Source: Paraburkholderia xenovorans LB400
Lineage (GTDB): Bacteria > Pseudomonadota > Gammaproteobacteria > Burkholderiales > Burkholderiaceae
DNA length: 64,000 nucleotides
Assembly (NCBI RefSeq): GCF_000013645.1
Contig: NC_007951.1
Location: 2,046,001-2,110,000, forward strand
Direction of reading: 5' to 3'
The first letter of the stretch is position 1. Each line of letters opens with the position of its first letter. Shown here piece after piece: positions 20,198 through 28,974 of this stretch. The notes under the pieces were generated by a model. It was not told the origin of the DNA. It worked only from the letters and a program-made list of their open reading frames with translations, and did no database searches. The translations under genes were made by a program, and so were the position numbers.

Positions 20198-20572
20198 TCA
20201 GTAGATAGGAAACACCAGATCAGGCGTCGGTGTAAACCGGATACCGTTATCCGGACAGATAACGCGTCCGTTGACGGCGACCCGCTGCCCCAGATAAGGC
20301 AGCAGGAGCAAAGGGTCTGGTATGCCTGCTTTCCCGAGCACGATGTCGGTCACGACCTTGTCGTTACAGGGCGACGTTGACGGACGGTCGAGCCGGAGCG
20401 ACGTATAGTCGCCCGGTGCGTACTGTCCGTTACCCCGCTGGATCGTGCCAGTGATCCAGATGTCCTGTTGCGACGGCAACGTTTTCAGGGGTGGCTCAGC
20501 GGCTACCGCCGCAGCCGCCGAGCCGGCGGCCAGCACGGCCGACGCCAGCAGTGTCTGTGAGCGTTTTTTCAT
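20198..20572 (-). CDS. exported hypothetical protein
   Basis: A 124-residue protein. MKKRSQTLLASAVLAAGSAA with AVAA is a clear Sec signal peptide, cleaved near residue 25. The mature domain (ITGTIQRGNGQYAPGDYTSL, VAVNGRVICPDNGIRF) looks like a small beta-rich fold with two cysteines (PCND and ICPD), probably periplasmic. No family name can be given. It lies downstream of the frameshifted gene 20661-21054 on the same strand. Confidence 0.65.
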   Translation of the reverse strand: MKKRSQTLLASAVLAAGSAAAAVAAEPPLKTLPSQQDIWITGTIQRGNGQYAPGDYTSLRLDRPSTSPCNDKVVTDIVLGKAGIPDPLLLLPYLGQRVAVNGRVICPDNGIRFTPTPDLVFPIY

Positions 20573-20660
20573 GGTGCTGCTCCCGTCTGGTTTGATGGTT
20601 TGATCCAGGGCGTGACCGGCGAACGGACCGCCGCTGCGGGACAGCTCGATCTCCCGACGA

Positions 20661-21054
20661 TCACTGGATTGGCGGCAAAAAACCCAGCTTCTCGGCGAGC
20701 GCGCTAACACACGCACACGCATACACGCCAAAGTGCAGTTCGACTTTTCCCTGGCTTACGGTCGTCACGGTCATCTTCACCTGCTCCGGCAGCAGGCCGG
20801 GCACTATCGTCATCGCCGCTTCCAGTTGCTGCGCACAAACGTTGTCTTCCAACAAGGTCGTGCCGACGGCGATATCGTAGGTCTGCTCCTGTGGGAAGAC
20901 GGTCTCGACCGGTCTCGCACACACGCATGTGGTTTTCGGTTGGCCGCCCCACGACCCCCTTCACGTTTCGCATCGTTTCAGTCGGAAAGCCTCGGGTCGA
21001 GCGCAGTCCGACGCGGTGACTGCCCAGCGTCAGCCAGTCCGAGTTGAACTCCAT
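20661..21054 (-). pseudogene. frameshifted paralogue of 36233-36520, divergent from Hsp20 cluster B
   Basis: The start MEFNSDWLTLGSHRVGLRST at 21054 matches MDFDAEWLTLGKHRVRFRST of the intact gene at 36520, followed by RGFPTETMRNV. Near 20928, in a GTGTGTG run, the frame changes: the rest of the homology continues as CARPVETVFPQEQTYDIAVGT (compare VEVVFRDLDKAYDVFVGTT). The C-terminal tail to 20661 is longer than in the paralogue. Both copies lie divergently upstream of an Hsp20 cluster. Function unknown. Confidence 0.7.
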
Positions 21055-21135
21055 GGTGTCCTCCTTGCAACGCATCGCGACAATAGGGGCTGGCAGGCGG
21101 TTTTCAAGACCGGAATTTCACTATCATCTCGGCCC

Positions 21136-21164
21136 CTTGAAATTTTCGCTGTGGTGTCTATCTT
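21136..21164 (+). promoter_or_regulatory. heat-shock (sigma-32-type) promoter of Hsp20 cluster B
   Basis: CTTGAAA (21136-21142), 14-base spacer, TCTATCTT (21157-21164). The -10 is weaker than in clusters A and C but the placement is the same. Confidence 0.65.
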
Positions 21165-21295
21165 GGATTTCGCTCACGCAGGCGCGCTGGTGTATCAGGC
21201 GCGCTGCGTGTTTCGATTTGTTTGCCAGCAACTGGCAGGCGGACCGGAGCGCGTAGGCCGGTCCGCTTCCAGGCTTCACCACGGAGGATATGACC

Positions 21296-21749
21296 ATGAG
21301 TGACCTCTATTCCCGAACCGACCTGTTCAGCGAATTCGACCGTCTGCAGCGACAGATGACGAGTCTGTTCGGCGGCTTGCCGTCCAGCATCCGTGCTGGC
21401 CGCCTCGGCGCCTTCCCGCAGGGTCAACATTGGTACGACCGACGACTCCATCGAGATCGTCGCATTTGCACCGGGCATCAATGCCGCTGAACTCGACGTG
21501 TCGATCGACAAGGGGCTGCTGACGATTGCTGGCGAGCGCAAGCCGGCGCGGTCGGAGGCCAGTGGTGATACGCGCGACGACAGCCGCACCTATGCGCAGG
21601 AGCGCTTCGCCGGCGCGTTCCGGCGGGTGATCGAGCTGCCGCAGAACGCTGACCCCGACAAGGTGCAGGCGCACTACGCCAACGGCTGCCTGTCGATTAC
21701 CGTCGGCAAGCGCGAAGCGTCCAGGCCGCGTGCCATCACCGTCCAGTAA
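21296..21749 (+). pseudogene. first Hsp20 gene of cluster B with one-base insertion
   Basis: Starts MSDLYSRTDLFSEFDRLQRQ, the same N-terminus as the intact gene at 36783. In the run after AFPQ (about 21421) one G too many shifts the frame; the alpha-crystallin domain continues one frame over as VNIGTTDDSIEIVAFAPGIN, KGLLTIAGER, GAFRRVIELPQNADPDK, NGCLSITVGK to 21749. Apart from the indel the gene is well conserved, so the damage is recent or a sequencing error in a G run. Confidence 0.85.
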
Positions 21750-21785
21750 TGCCAGTTGTTAACGCCACTTATCCGGGAGTAAGCC

Positions 21786-22193
21786 ATGAACGACAGGACT
21801 CAGGTTGCTGAACGCGACCAGCAAGCCGTAGCACGACGCGAGGGCGACCAGCCGGCACGACGGATGACGCTCACACCGGCAGTCGACGTGTTCGAGGACA
21901 GCCAGGGCATCACGCTGTGGGCGGACCTGCCAGGCGTCACAAAGGACAAACTCGATGTAAAGGTGCACGACGGAAATCTGTATATCGAGGCTGAAGCGGT
22001 TGTGCCGACACCGGCCGGTTTGCGGCTGCAGCATGCCGAGATCCGTGAATCGCGTTTCGCGCGGGCGTTTTCGCTGAGCCCGGACTTCGACACATCGAAG
22101 ATCGACGCGAACCTGCAGGATGGCGTGCTGAAGCTGACCATTCCACGCCGCGACGAAGCAAGGCCGCGACGGATCGAGGTGCAGACGAACTGA
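21786..22193 (+). CDS. Hsp20/alpha-crystallin small heat shock protein (cluster B, second gene)
   Basis: A 135-residue small heat shock protein (MNDRTQVAERDQQAVARREG) closely related to the second genes of clusters A and C. Alpha-crystallin motifs: PAVDVFEDSQGITLWADLPGV, LYIEAEAVVPTPAGLRL, FARAFSLSPDFDTSKIDA, DGVLKLTIPRRD. Lies 36 bases after the first Hsp20 of the cluster and shares its promoter. Confidence 0.92.
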   Translation: MNDRTQVAERDQQAVARREGDQPARRMTLTPAVDVFEDSQGITLWADLPGVTKDKLDVKVHDGNLYIEAEAVVPTPAGLRLQHAEIRESRFARAFSLSPDFDTSKIDANLQDGVLKLTIPRRDEARPRRIEVQTN

Positions 22194-22229
22194 GCCCGGA
22201 AGACCCGCAACGACGACAGGAGAAAAGCG

Positions 22230-22370
22230 GTGACGGCCGCGAGGGCGAGGCCGCCGCCGTTCGTGAAGGAGCGGATGAAGAACGTCATGGAAGAACGTTC
22301 GCGCGAAGACGCGATCAGCGCCCGGGCCGTGTTGGTGCGCCGGTTAGCGAGAGGACTGGCCGTCCCCTGA
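22230..22370 (+). CDS. possible 46-residue basic protein
   Basis: A GTG start at 22230 with AGGAGA 6-7 bases upstream opens a 47-codon frame (VTAARARPPPFVKERMKNVM...) in the same direction as the Hsp20 genes. It is rich in Arg and Glu and has no similarity. It is called only on ribosome-binding site and spacing. Confidence 0.35.
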   Translation: MTAARARPPPFVKERMKNVMEERSREDAISARAVLVRRLARGLAVP

Positions 22371-22648
22371 TGGATATGTCGCGCTGGTAACGATCGGCAT
22401 GCGATGCCCGGCTGCTCGCCGACTGCTATCGGCGGCGTGGCGCCAGGCGGGAGGTGGCCGCTGCTGATGCGAGGCGCAATGCGCTGTCTTACGCCGTCTG
22501 GCTGACTGCGAGCAGTGTATTCGCGAACGCAGCGCGCGAGGCGACGGTGGCCGCTCGTGAGACGTAGTCCAACGGCGTGAGCAGGGGCGTTGCAGTGTGA
22601 GCGCGGACGGATATCCCATTTTCCTGCCAGAGCGTCGAGGAGGATACG

Positions 22649-23212
22649 ATGAACACCGACCTGAAAAAGTGGAACCCTTTCAAATTTCTTCGTGGATCAG
22701 CGCGCAAGTCCGACACGGACAACCCGCAAAGTCAGCCAGCCAGCGAACAGTGGCGTGCCGCGTGGCCTGACATTCCTCGACTTTTCTCGCGCGATTCCTG
22801 GCGTGCGATGGAGGACTTCGTTCACGATCCGTTTGCAGCGCGCGGAGCGCTCGAACGATGGTTTGGTGACTTCAGTTCCTCGCGTTTCCAGCCGCGCATC
22901 GACGTGGTCGACGAAGGGAAGATACTGCGCGTGACCATCGAACTGCCAGGTATGGAGCGGGAGGATCTGAGCGTTAGCGTCGAGGACGGAGCACTGGTGT
23001 TGCGCGGTGAGAAAAAGCAGGACGTGCACAGTGAGGAAGACGGCTGCTATCGGCTTGAGCGCGCATATGGGGTCTTCACGCGTACGATCCCGATGCCGGA
23101 CAACGCTGATCCGGACCACGCTCTCGCAAAGTTTGACAAGGGCGTGCTTACGTTGACGGTGCCAAAACGGGAGCAGTTGCGATCCGCGAGCCGCACGATT
23201 GATATCGGCTAG
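22649..23212 (+). CDS. Hsp20 family protein, long form (cluster B, third gene)
   Basis: A 187-residue class with a longer N-terminal region: MNTDLKKWNPFKFLRG, then a variable linker, then WRAMEDFVHDPFAA and ALERWFGDFSSSRFQPRID, followed by the alpha-crystallin domain (LRVTIELPGMEREDLSVSVE, LVLRGEKKQD, YGVFTRTIPMPDNADPD, GVLTLTVPK). Orthologous slot to 37740-38297 (intact) and 11700-12191 (decayed). It is separated from the second Hsp20 by about 455 bases. An AGGAGG-like site (GAGGAGG) lies 8 bases before the ATG. Confidence 0.9.
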   Translation: MNTDLKKWNPFKFLRGSARKSDTDNPQSQPASEQWRAAWPDIPRLFSRDSWRAMEDFVHDPFAARGALERWFGDFSSSRFQPRIDVVDEGKILRVTIELPGMEREDLSVSVEDGALVLRGEKKQDVHSEEDGCYRLERAYGVFTRTIPMPDNADPDHALAKFDKGVLTLTVPKREQLRSASRTIDIG

Positions 23213-23261
23213 CGTCGGATGGCAACGTTGCGCTTGCGAGGTGAATGAATGGGAGCAGTTC

Positions 23262-23334
23262 GGGTCGTTAGCTCAGTTGGTAGAGCAGCGGACTTTTAAT
23301 CCGTTGGTCACTGGTTCGAATCCAGTACGACCCA
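23262..23334 (+). tRNA. tRNA-Lys (anticodon TTT)
   Basis: A 73-base cloverleaf: acceptor GGGTCGT pairs with ACGACCC, D stem GCTC/GAGC, anticodon stem GCGGA/TCCGT with loop CTTTTAA (anticodon TTT), T arm ACTGG-TTCGAAT-CCAGT, discriminator A. CCA is not encoded. It lies inside the accessory region, 49 bases after an Hsp20 gene, and could have served as an integration site. Confidence 0.97.
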
Positions 23335-23603
23335 CATCGAACGCACGGGCAGCCATTACCGTTCTCAACGGGATCGGGGGCGCCGCCGTAACGGTTGGCC
23401 CCTGCAGACCGCTCGCGGCGCCTCGCGGGCAACCATGCCTGTCGTGAATGGGATGGCCGGCTTTGACACTGCGCCAGATTCAACCGCAGTAACGGCATCT
23501 TGTTCTGGCGAGATGCACGAGAGGGCATCGCCATGTTTAGTCATCCAGGTGCCGTACCTATGCTGGTGCACGGACCGCCACCACAAATGCTGAAGGAGCC
23601 GGA

Positions 23604-23927
23604 ATGACTCACGTTGTGACCGAAAGCTGCATCCAGTGTCGTTATACCGATTGCGTCGATGTGTGCCCAGTGGATTGCTTCCGTGAAGGTCCGAATTTCC
23701 TCGCGATCGACCCGGATGAATGCATTGACTGCGCCGTATGCGTAGCAGAGTGTCCCGTGAATGCGATCTATGCTGAAGATGATGTCCCTCGCGACCAGCG
23801 GCATTTCATCAAACTGAATGCGGAACTGGCGCGTCGGTGGCCGGGCATTACGAAGACGAAGGCGCCACTCGCGGAAGCGGACCGGTTCAAGGACGTCAAG
23901 GACAAGTTTGGTCTGCTGGAGCGTTGA
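23604..23927 (+). CDS. fdxA: 7Fe ferredoxin FdxA
   Basis: A 107-residue ferredoxin. The N-terminal half carries CIQCRYTDCVDVCPVDCF (3Fe-4S cluster) and the second motif CIDCAVCVAECPVNAI (4Fe-4S), followed by the usual C-terminal extension ending KDKFGLLER. Soluble cytoplasmic electron carrier. The ATG follows a GAAGGAG site. Typically a single core gene in this group; here it lies just downstream of tRNA-Lys. Confidence 0.96.
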   Translation: MTHVVTESCIQCRYTDCVDVCPVDCFREGPNFLAIDPDECIDCAVCVAECPVNAIYAEDDVPRDQRHFIKLNAELARRWPGITKTKAPLAEADRFKDVKDKFGLLER

Positions 23928-24661
23928 ACTGGCTCATTAACGCCGCGGATGCTCCGTGGCAATGTTATCAAGGGAACGATTGGGTCTGGGAATCGCCGCG
24001 CGTTGAGTCAACGGATTTCCGACGATTACTGCGCTCAAAAATCGAGGACCAGTTGCCAATATTCGTTGGGCCGCCCCGCGGACGGTTCTTCTGCACCCAC
24101 AGCACGTGGGTCCGCTCGCGAGCGGTTTGCTCCAGTCCCGACATCGCGTCCGAACTGCTGGCCAGTTCGTCGCCGCAGGACGCCATCCGGCCTGGACGTC
24201 ACCGCTGCACAGCCCGGAATTGCAACGTGTCTGTAAAGACGTCACCCACATTTACCAGCGCTGCGGAACCGGTTGGCCGCGCCGCTGCGCAGGGGAGCCG
24301 TTATCTGCATTCCCCCTTTCAGAAGCTGATGCAGATGTATGCTTTCCGATCGCGAGTGCATCCTGACCGACCGGTGTGCACGCTCTTTGCAGGACAGGCA
24401 ATGCACGCGTTTATGCGGTGGACTCGCCACGGGACCTGTGCTGGCTGCCGTAGGGGGAACGATCGCGTACGCCTCACGTCTGTCGTTTCCTTTCGCTTCG
24501 GACCTTGCTTTCCGGCAATCCCGGTGATTGCCTGGCTGGGCCTGCTTCTTGCGGCTCCGCGAGCACTTGAATGTTATCGCGTCAGTTGGACTTCGCCGAT
24601 GGCGGTGCGAAGCTGCACGGTATCGCGTGCGTAGTACCCAACTCAACGAGGGAGCATAGAA
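23928..24661. other. no gene recognised
   Basis: About 0.7 kb. Long open frames on both strands are compositional; none shows similarity or a ribosome-binding site. Confidence 0.5.
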
Positions 24662-24934
24662 ATGGACACGGAAAAGGCAGAAGGTGCGGTCCAGGAAGTA
24701 GCTGGCAAGGTTCAGAACGCGGCCGGCGCGCTAGCCGGGGACTCCGCGACGCAACTGGCAGGAAAGGCCAGGGAGCTCTCCGGCAAGGCGCAGCAGCTTT
24801 GCGCCGACGCCGTCAGCGTGGTACGCGAGACAACTGCCGCCAAACCCTTTGCGACGCTGGTCGTGATTGCCGTTGCGAGCTTTGTTGCCGGTGCCATATG
24901 GAGCGTCGGCGGTTCCAGACGCGACGACCGGTAA
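24662..24934 (+). CDS. CsbD-like / YtjA-type stress protein with C-terminal membrane helix
   Basis: A 90-residue protein. The N-terminal half (EKAEGAVQEVAGKVQNAAGALAGD) is the Ala/Gly/Lys-rich helical repeat typical of CsbD-like stress proteins; a membrane helix (FATLVVIAVASFVAGAIW) and a short basic tail follow, the layout of DUF883/ElaB-like ribosome-associated membrane proteins. GAGGGAG lies 9 bases before the ATG. Probably a general-stress inner-membrane protein. Confidence 0.7.
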   Translation: MDTEKAEGAVQEVAGKVQNAAGALAGDSATQLAGKARELSGKAQQLCADAVSVVRETTAAKPFATLVVIAVASFVAGAIWSVGGSRRDDR

Positions 24935-25127
24935 GCTTGCCTCGGTCGGCAGCCGCGCCGCGGCCTGTAACACTGTGCGTGCCTGTTGGACCATGGCAGT
25001 GAGGAGGCGAGGGACGTTCTGCAAACGGATGACCGTCGGGACAGTGGTGGCGCCGGGAGCGGCGGGCTGCGTTCGTGAACCGGGCAAGACCGGTGCGGTC
25101 GCTGCCCATACTCTGATGCACTTTCAT

Positions 25128-25501
25128 ATGCGCAAAAAGCTTCTCCTGGCAGACGACAACGGCAACGCAACCGCGGCGGTCGCAGCGTTTTTCGAAGCCC
25201 ACAATTTTGAAGTGCGGACCGCCACCGACGGGGTTACGCGCTCCGGTGCTGTTCCACCTGGCAGCCGGACGCGGCCATGCTGGATATCGATATGCCCGGC
25301 GCAAGCGGATATGAAGTCGCGCAGCGCGTGAGACGCACCGAACCCTCGGGCAAGCGGATGTTGCTCGTTGCCATTACCGGGGAAATGCCACCGCACGAGG
25401 TGGCCGCTAAATGCTATTCGGCCGGATTCGATCTGCATGTCGCGAAGCCAGCCGATGTCAAGGCGCTCGCCGAATTTGTCATTCTGGGAATCACGAGCTG
25501 A
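25128..25501 (+). pseudogene. single-domain response regulator with one-base deletion
   Basis: MRKKLLLADDNGNATAAVAA starts a receiver domain (DD pair). At about 25238 one base is missing: the phosphoacceptor segment MLDIDMPGASGYEVAQRVRR, the VAITGEM segment and HVAKPAD (conserved Lys) lie in the next frame and end at 25501. The joined protein would be about 124 residues. This is the second frameshifted single-domain receiver in the window; it has no kinase neighbour. Confidence 0.8.
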
Positions 25502-25559
25502 TTTCTCCGCCGGCTGTCTGAGCAGTCCGCGACGCGGATGACGTGCGTTCCGAAATGCG

Positions 25560-25588
25560 TTGACAGTCCCGGCTTGCCACTGTATTGT
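25560..25588 (+). promoter_or_regulatory. sigma-70 promoter of cspA
   Basis: TTGACA (25560-25565), 17-base spacer, TATTGT (25583-25588). It would give a 5' untranslated leader of about 130 bases before cspA, typical for cold-shock mRNAs with structured leaders. Confidence 0.65.
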
Positions 25589-25726
25589 GAACTTTGAACA
25601 CTCAAGAAGTTCGATTGCTGATCAGCATTTTCCGCCTCTTCTGCGCGGTACTCGTTATCCTCTCCTCTTCCTTGAAGTTTTTGTCGCTCCGCAACGGAGC
25701 TGTTATTTCTATCTCAGGGAATTCTC

Positions 25727-25930
25727 ATGGATACCGGTACTGTCAAATGGTTCAACGATAGCAAAGGCTTTGGCTTCATTACTCCTGATGCTGGCGGCGA
25801 CGATCTCTTCGCTCACTTCTCGGAAATTCGCGGCGACGGTTTCAAGACGCTCGCAGAAAACCAGAAGGTGAGCTACGAGACAAAGCGCGGCCCGAAGGGT
25901 ATGCAGGCCGCGAATATCTCGCCGCAGTAA
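25727..25930 (+). CDS. cold shock protein (CspA family)
   Basis: A 67-residue cold-shock domain: [20 protein letters not shown] with RNP1 (KGFGFI) and RNP2-like (DLFAHFSEI) motifs, ending [10 protein letters not shown] single OB-fold RNA chaperone binding single-stranded RNA/DNA. A long leader and a rho-independent terminator frame it as a monocistronic gene. Confidence 0.96.
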   Translation: MDTGTVKWFNDSKGFGFITPDAGGDDLFAHFSEIRGDGFKTLAENQKVSYETKRGPKGMQAANISPQ

Positions 25931-25938
25931 AGTATTTC

Positions 25939-25967
25939 AAGGGCCGGTCTACCGGCCCTTTGGTTAT
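25939..25967 (+). terminator. rho-independent terminator of cspA
   Basis: Perfect 8-bp stem GGGCCGGT/ACCGGCCC with a 2-base loop at 25941-25958, followed by TTTGGTTATT. Confidence 0.8.
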
Positions 25968-26129
25968 TCGCCTGACTACCATCCTCGCGGAGCCATGCGC
26001 TCCCGATCTGATCGCCGGGTTTCAACGTGCGCATCATTTGTCTTTTTGACACGATCCGTCTCGCCCCATTTTCAATTTATTTCGCTTGTACGGCATGGAT
26101 GTCGTGCGGGTGTTGCCCGGTTATCGCTT

Positions 26130-26360
26130 ATGCAAAATAATAAAGACCTTCACCACTACAACGGTTATTCAGTCTCCCCCGCTGCCCATCGGTTACCGGA
26201 CGGCTGGTTTGCCGCCAACCTTCTGCTCGTCAGGGGCGATGCGCTTTGCTCCGAGCCAGTGTCCTACAAGTTCCACGCGCTCGACTATTTCGATAACGAA
26301 ACGCAGGCCCTGGGACACGCTACAACCTGGGCGCGTGACTGGGTCGACAGTCGCGGTTAG
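26130..26360 (+). CDS. conserved small hypothetical protein
   Basis: A 76-residue protein (MQNNKDLHHYNGYSVSPAAH) of the short HHYxGYxI type: a small beta-sheet with ANLLLVRGD and a C-terminal helix ALGHATTWARDWVDSRG. It follows cspA. Such small proteins are common in Burkholderia-type genomes. Role unknown. Confidence 0.6.
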   Translation: MQNNKDLHHYNGYSVSPAAHRLPDGWFAANLLLVRGDALCSEPVSYKFHALDYFDNETQALGHATTWARDWVDSRG

Positions 26361-26725
26361 TCGACGCTTCCCCCTGCGTAGTAGCGGCAAGACGGACAGC
26401 GATCGAGGCTCGATAAGCCGTTGGTGCCGGACCTGTCTGATCGCATCAATACAGAATGGACCAGTGCATTCCGGCGACACGGCTTGAGCGCCTCGCCCTC
26501 GTTTCGTCGCAGAGCGATTCGCAGGATGCCCACTGCATGATGAGTCCCACGACGCACGATGTGTGTCACACCCGCGTCAATCATGCCGGTTACGTAACGT
26601 CGCAATGAAAAGCTTCGAAGATGGCCAGCCTTGCGACGGCAAGACTGTCACTTGACCGGATCACGGGATCCGGTCGGTTGATCTGCACAACGCTATTCCC
26701 GTCAGTCGCATCACAAGGAGCAGAG
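26361..26725. other. no gene recognised
   Basis: Only short overlapping open frames without ribosome-binding sites. The AAGGAG at 26714-26719 belongs to the gene starting at 26726. Confidence 0.45.
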
Positions 26726-27301
26726 ATGGCGTTATTGGTCATGCAGGTCGCGGTAAGCGGGGAACTGGTCGAGGTTTTCGAAATGCCGGTCGATGACGTC
26801 GACGGCCACCGGATGCTCGCTGCCGCCAATGAGGACGAACGGGTGATTCATCCCTCGGGACAGGCACTCGAAGACGGTGAGGTCTGGATTGATCTGATCG
26901 ACGGAGAGGGGGAAACACTGTTCGATCAGGTGGCGTGTTTTCACCGCGCTGATGCCTCCGACGCGTTGCAGATTCATTTTGGTATGAATGTCGACGTGGT
27001 TAAAGATTGCCTTTCAAAGTCGAATATCGCTTCACTCCATACAAGGCACCGTCTGGCGGCCCAGGCGTACTTTCGCAAGGTTGATCGTCTTGTAGACTGC
27101 TCACTGGTTGGTTCCCGGCAGAGCAATCGCCGCCGTGCTGGTGACGCCAGCGTCATGGATCTCGTGATAGAACTTCGCAGACGTCTGGATGGTGTTGTCA
27201 CCCAGCTCGCACTGAGCGAGCTGCCAACGCCTGTGCAGGTCGCAGCACAGCAACTGAAAGACGCGACAAAGAGTTACGTGGGTGCAGTTCAGCGTCTGTG
27301 A
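26726..27301 (+). CDS. hypothetical protein
   Basis: A 191-residue acidic protein from an ATG preceded by AAGGAG. The N-terminal half is beta-rich and acidic (VEVFEMPVDDVDGHRML); the C-terminal half is helical with a basic patch (SNRRRAGD) and VQVAAQQLKDATKSYVGAVQRL. No family recognised. The next gene starts about 40 bases downstream on the same strand, so they may be co-transcribed. Confidence 0.6.
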   Translation: MALLVMQVAVSGELVEVFEMPVDDVDGHRMLAAANEDERVIHPSGQALEDGEVWIDLIDGEGETLFDQVACFHRADASDALQIHFGMNVDVVKDCLSKSNIASLHTRHRLAAQAYFRKVDRLVDCSLVGSRQSNRRRAGDASVMDLVIELRRRLDGVVTQLALSELPTPVQVAAQQLKDATKSYVGAVQRL

Positions 27302-27342
27302 ACCAGCGGCAGTCGCTGTATTGTGGAAGGTGGAGAAGCAGT

Positions 27343-27579
27343 ATGCAAAGAACGGTCAGGTATCGCGGGTTCGACATTTATATTGACCTGGCGCCCACTT
27401 CCAAAGACATGTTTGACGCCTGTTTCCGCATAGAGGGACCGACTTATGCCACGGGAGTGGCAGCGCCAGGCCAGCGTATCAAGGTTCACGGTGGCCCGTT
27501 TTCCCGTCGTTGGGCTTACTTCGTCGCGGAGATTGCCGGCCAGGCGTCAATCGACGTCATTCTCGGTCCTGACGGATAG
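27343..27579 (+). CDS. small hypothetical protein
   Basis: A 78-residue protein (MQRTVRYRGFDIYIDLAPTS) with GGAGAAG upstream. It has the short RGFDIxI beta-strand opening common in small accessory proteins of these genomes (compare KGFSIHI at 12540). No function known. Confidence 0.55.
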   Translation: MQRTVRYRGFDIYIDLAPTSKDMFDACFRIEGPTYATGVAAPGQRIKVHGGPFSRRWAYFVAEIAGQASIDVILGPDG

Positions 27580-27678
27580 TTTTGTCGGCAAAAGCGTGAG
27601 AAGCAGACTTGCCTCGCGCGCTTTGCCACCTGCGGTTGCGAGAAGCACTGCACACCGACTTAAAAGGAGAGATGTTCC

Positions 27679-27996
27679 ATGGACGAACGCAAGCGAGACA
27701 GCATGATTGCCTATCTCCGTCACCGCATGGATGACTTCGGCATCAGCCCGGACGATCTGGCTGCAGTACTCGCGGCCGAACCGGCAGGCGGCCGCTACCG
27801 CAGCGCGAATGGCGATAGCTGGAGCGGCGAAGGGACGATGCCACAATGGCTGAAGCAGGCGATCAGTGCCGGACAGTCCATTGGGCACTTTGAACTGTCA
27901 TCAGGGTCGGCTTCCAGGCCACCGCTGCCGGCGGGTGCAGACTGGACTAACGACCCGTTCGCCGGCAGTCCACTCGCGCGGCCGAACCCCCGTTAG
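27679..27996 (+). CDS. H-NS-family nucleoid-associated protein
   Basis: A 105-residue protein. The C-terminal region has YRSANGDSWSGEGTMPQWL, the H-NS DNA-binding loop type (normally TWSGRGRxPxW); here the AT-hook-like core is Gly-Glu-Gly rather than Gly-Arg-Gly, so DNA affinity may differ. The N-terminus (ERKRDSMIAYLRHRMDDFGIS) is a short helical part. The SIGHFEL segment is typical of H-NS-like proteins on mobile elements. Strong AAGGAGAG site. Probably silences local horizontally acquired DNA. Confidence 0.7.
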   Translation: MDERKRDSMIAYLRHRMDDFGISPDDLAAVLAAEPAGGRYRSANGDSWSGEGTMPQWLKQAISAGQSIGHFELSSGSASRPPLPAGADWTNDPFAGSPLARPNPR

Positions 27997-28602
27997 GCCA
28001 TCCTTTATGTTTTCCGGTTGTCCCCTGATCAAGACATCGCTGATCGAATTACCGCTACACCGGCATGCATCAACGGCCAGTAAAGCCGCACGGCATATCT
28101 GCTCTTGCCTCGAATAAATGGCGGCGAATGACGACGTTTCTAGCAGCAGGTAGTGCTTGCTTCTCCTCTCGGAGGGCAGGCTGGCGATCAGGAGGCTCAG
28201 CGCTGGACTTCCTCCAGTATCAGGTAAAACGCAGCGAAGCCTCTAAAATTCACCGGTTTGGTCAGGGGGTATTCAAAAGCCGCCTGAACCGGTGAATCCA
28301 GATCACGACATATTTCCGGATGTGCCACGATGTGGTTCGGCTTCAGACGGATCACCCAATCGATATACACAGTGCGCCGGCAATATAGCTATCCCCGACT
28401 ACGGCCAGATGGTTCGGTACGACAGCGTCGCCCGGCGACCATTCGAGGCTCCGTGGCAGAGGCACCGGGTGACGGCGTCCCGCGGAAGGAACGGTCAGTC
28501 TGGGAACGACCGAACCTGGCTTCTATGGGCGGCGCGCGATCGGCGGTGCGGGTGACTTGAGCGCGCGATCGCGACTGGCTGGAAAGTTGACCTCAGGCCA
28601 GG
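27997..28602. other. no gene; contains an 11-bp perfect hairpin
   Basis: No convincing gene. A perfect 11-bp inverted repeat (ATTCACCGGTT at 28248-28258, AACCGGTGAAT at 28287-28297) could form a hairpin with a 28-base loop; no T-run follows, so it is not an obvious terminator. Confidence 0.45.
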
Positions 28603-28829
28603 CTACCGTGGCCGCGGTCTCGTTGCCGCGAAACAGGCCCGTCGCCTGATCTTGAGCGACGGGCCCGGACGAAGGCGGAATCTTACGACGCCGGTTGGGG
28701 GCGGCAAAGCTCCGGGCGGGGGAGGTGGCAGGGGCGAGGTTCCCATCGACGGAGTGGACATCATGCCGGCGCGCACCGGCACGCGTTCGCCGTTCGCATA
28801 CATGCACTGAAGGTAGGCATGGTCATAGC
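28603..28829 (-). pseudogene. C-terminal part of glycine-zipper protein, split by IS66
   Basis: On the minus strand the frame reads YDHAYLQCMYANGERVPV directly from the IS66 junction, then a Pro-rich tail (PLPPPPPGALPPP), stop at 28603. YDHAYxQCMYxxG follows the glycine-zipper core in intact family members; the core itself lies on the other side of the IS at 31434-31813, ending QRRYD. The 8-bp target duplication encodes the shared Tyr-Asp codons. Confidence 0.8.
28822..28829 (+). repeat. IS66 target-site duplication, left copy
   Basis: GTCATAGC, identical to 31434-31441 on the other side of the element; 8 bp is the standard IS66 duplication. Confidence 0.9.
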
Positions 28830-28974
28830 GTAAGCGGCTCAGCGCGGCCGTTTATCGATTCGCGCGCGCGTGATGCATGATGGTGTTGACGTGGTGGAAT
28901 CCGTCTAGATCACGGGAGATCGTGTCCATGATCTAGGCCGATCGTGGACACGATCTCTCCAGACCTATCCAGAC

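Noticed and set aside
23262..23334. tRNA-Lys as attachment site of an integrated island
   Set aside because: No duplicated tRNA 3' end and no integrase gene were found in the window, so integration there is not supported.
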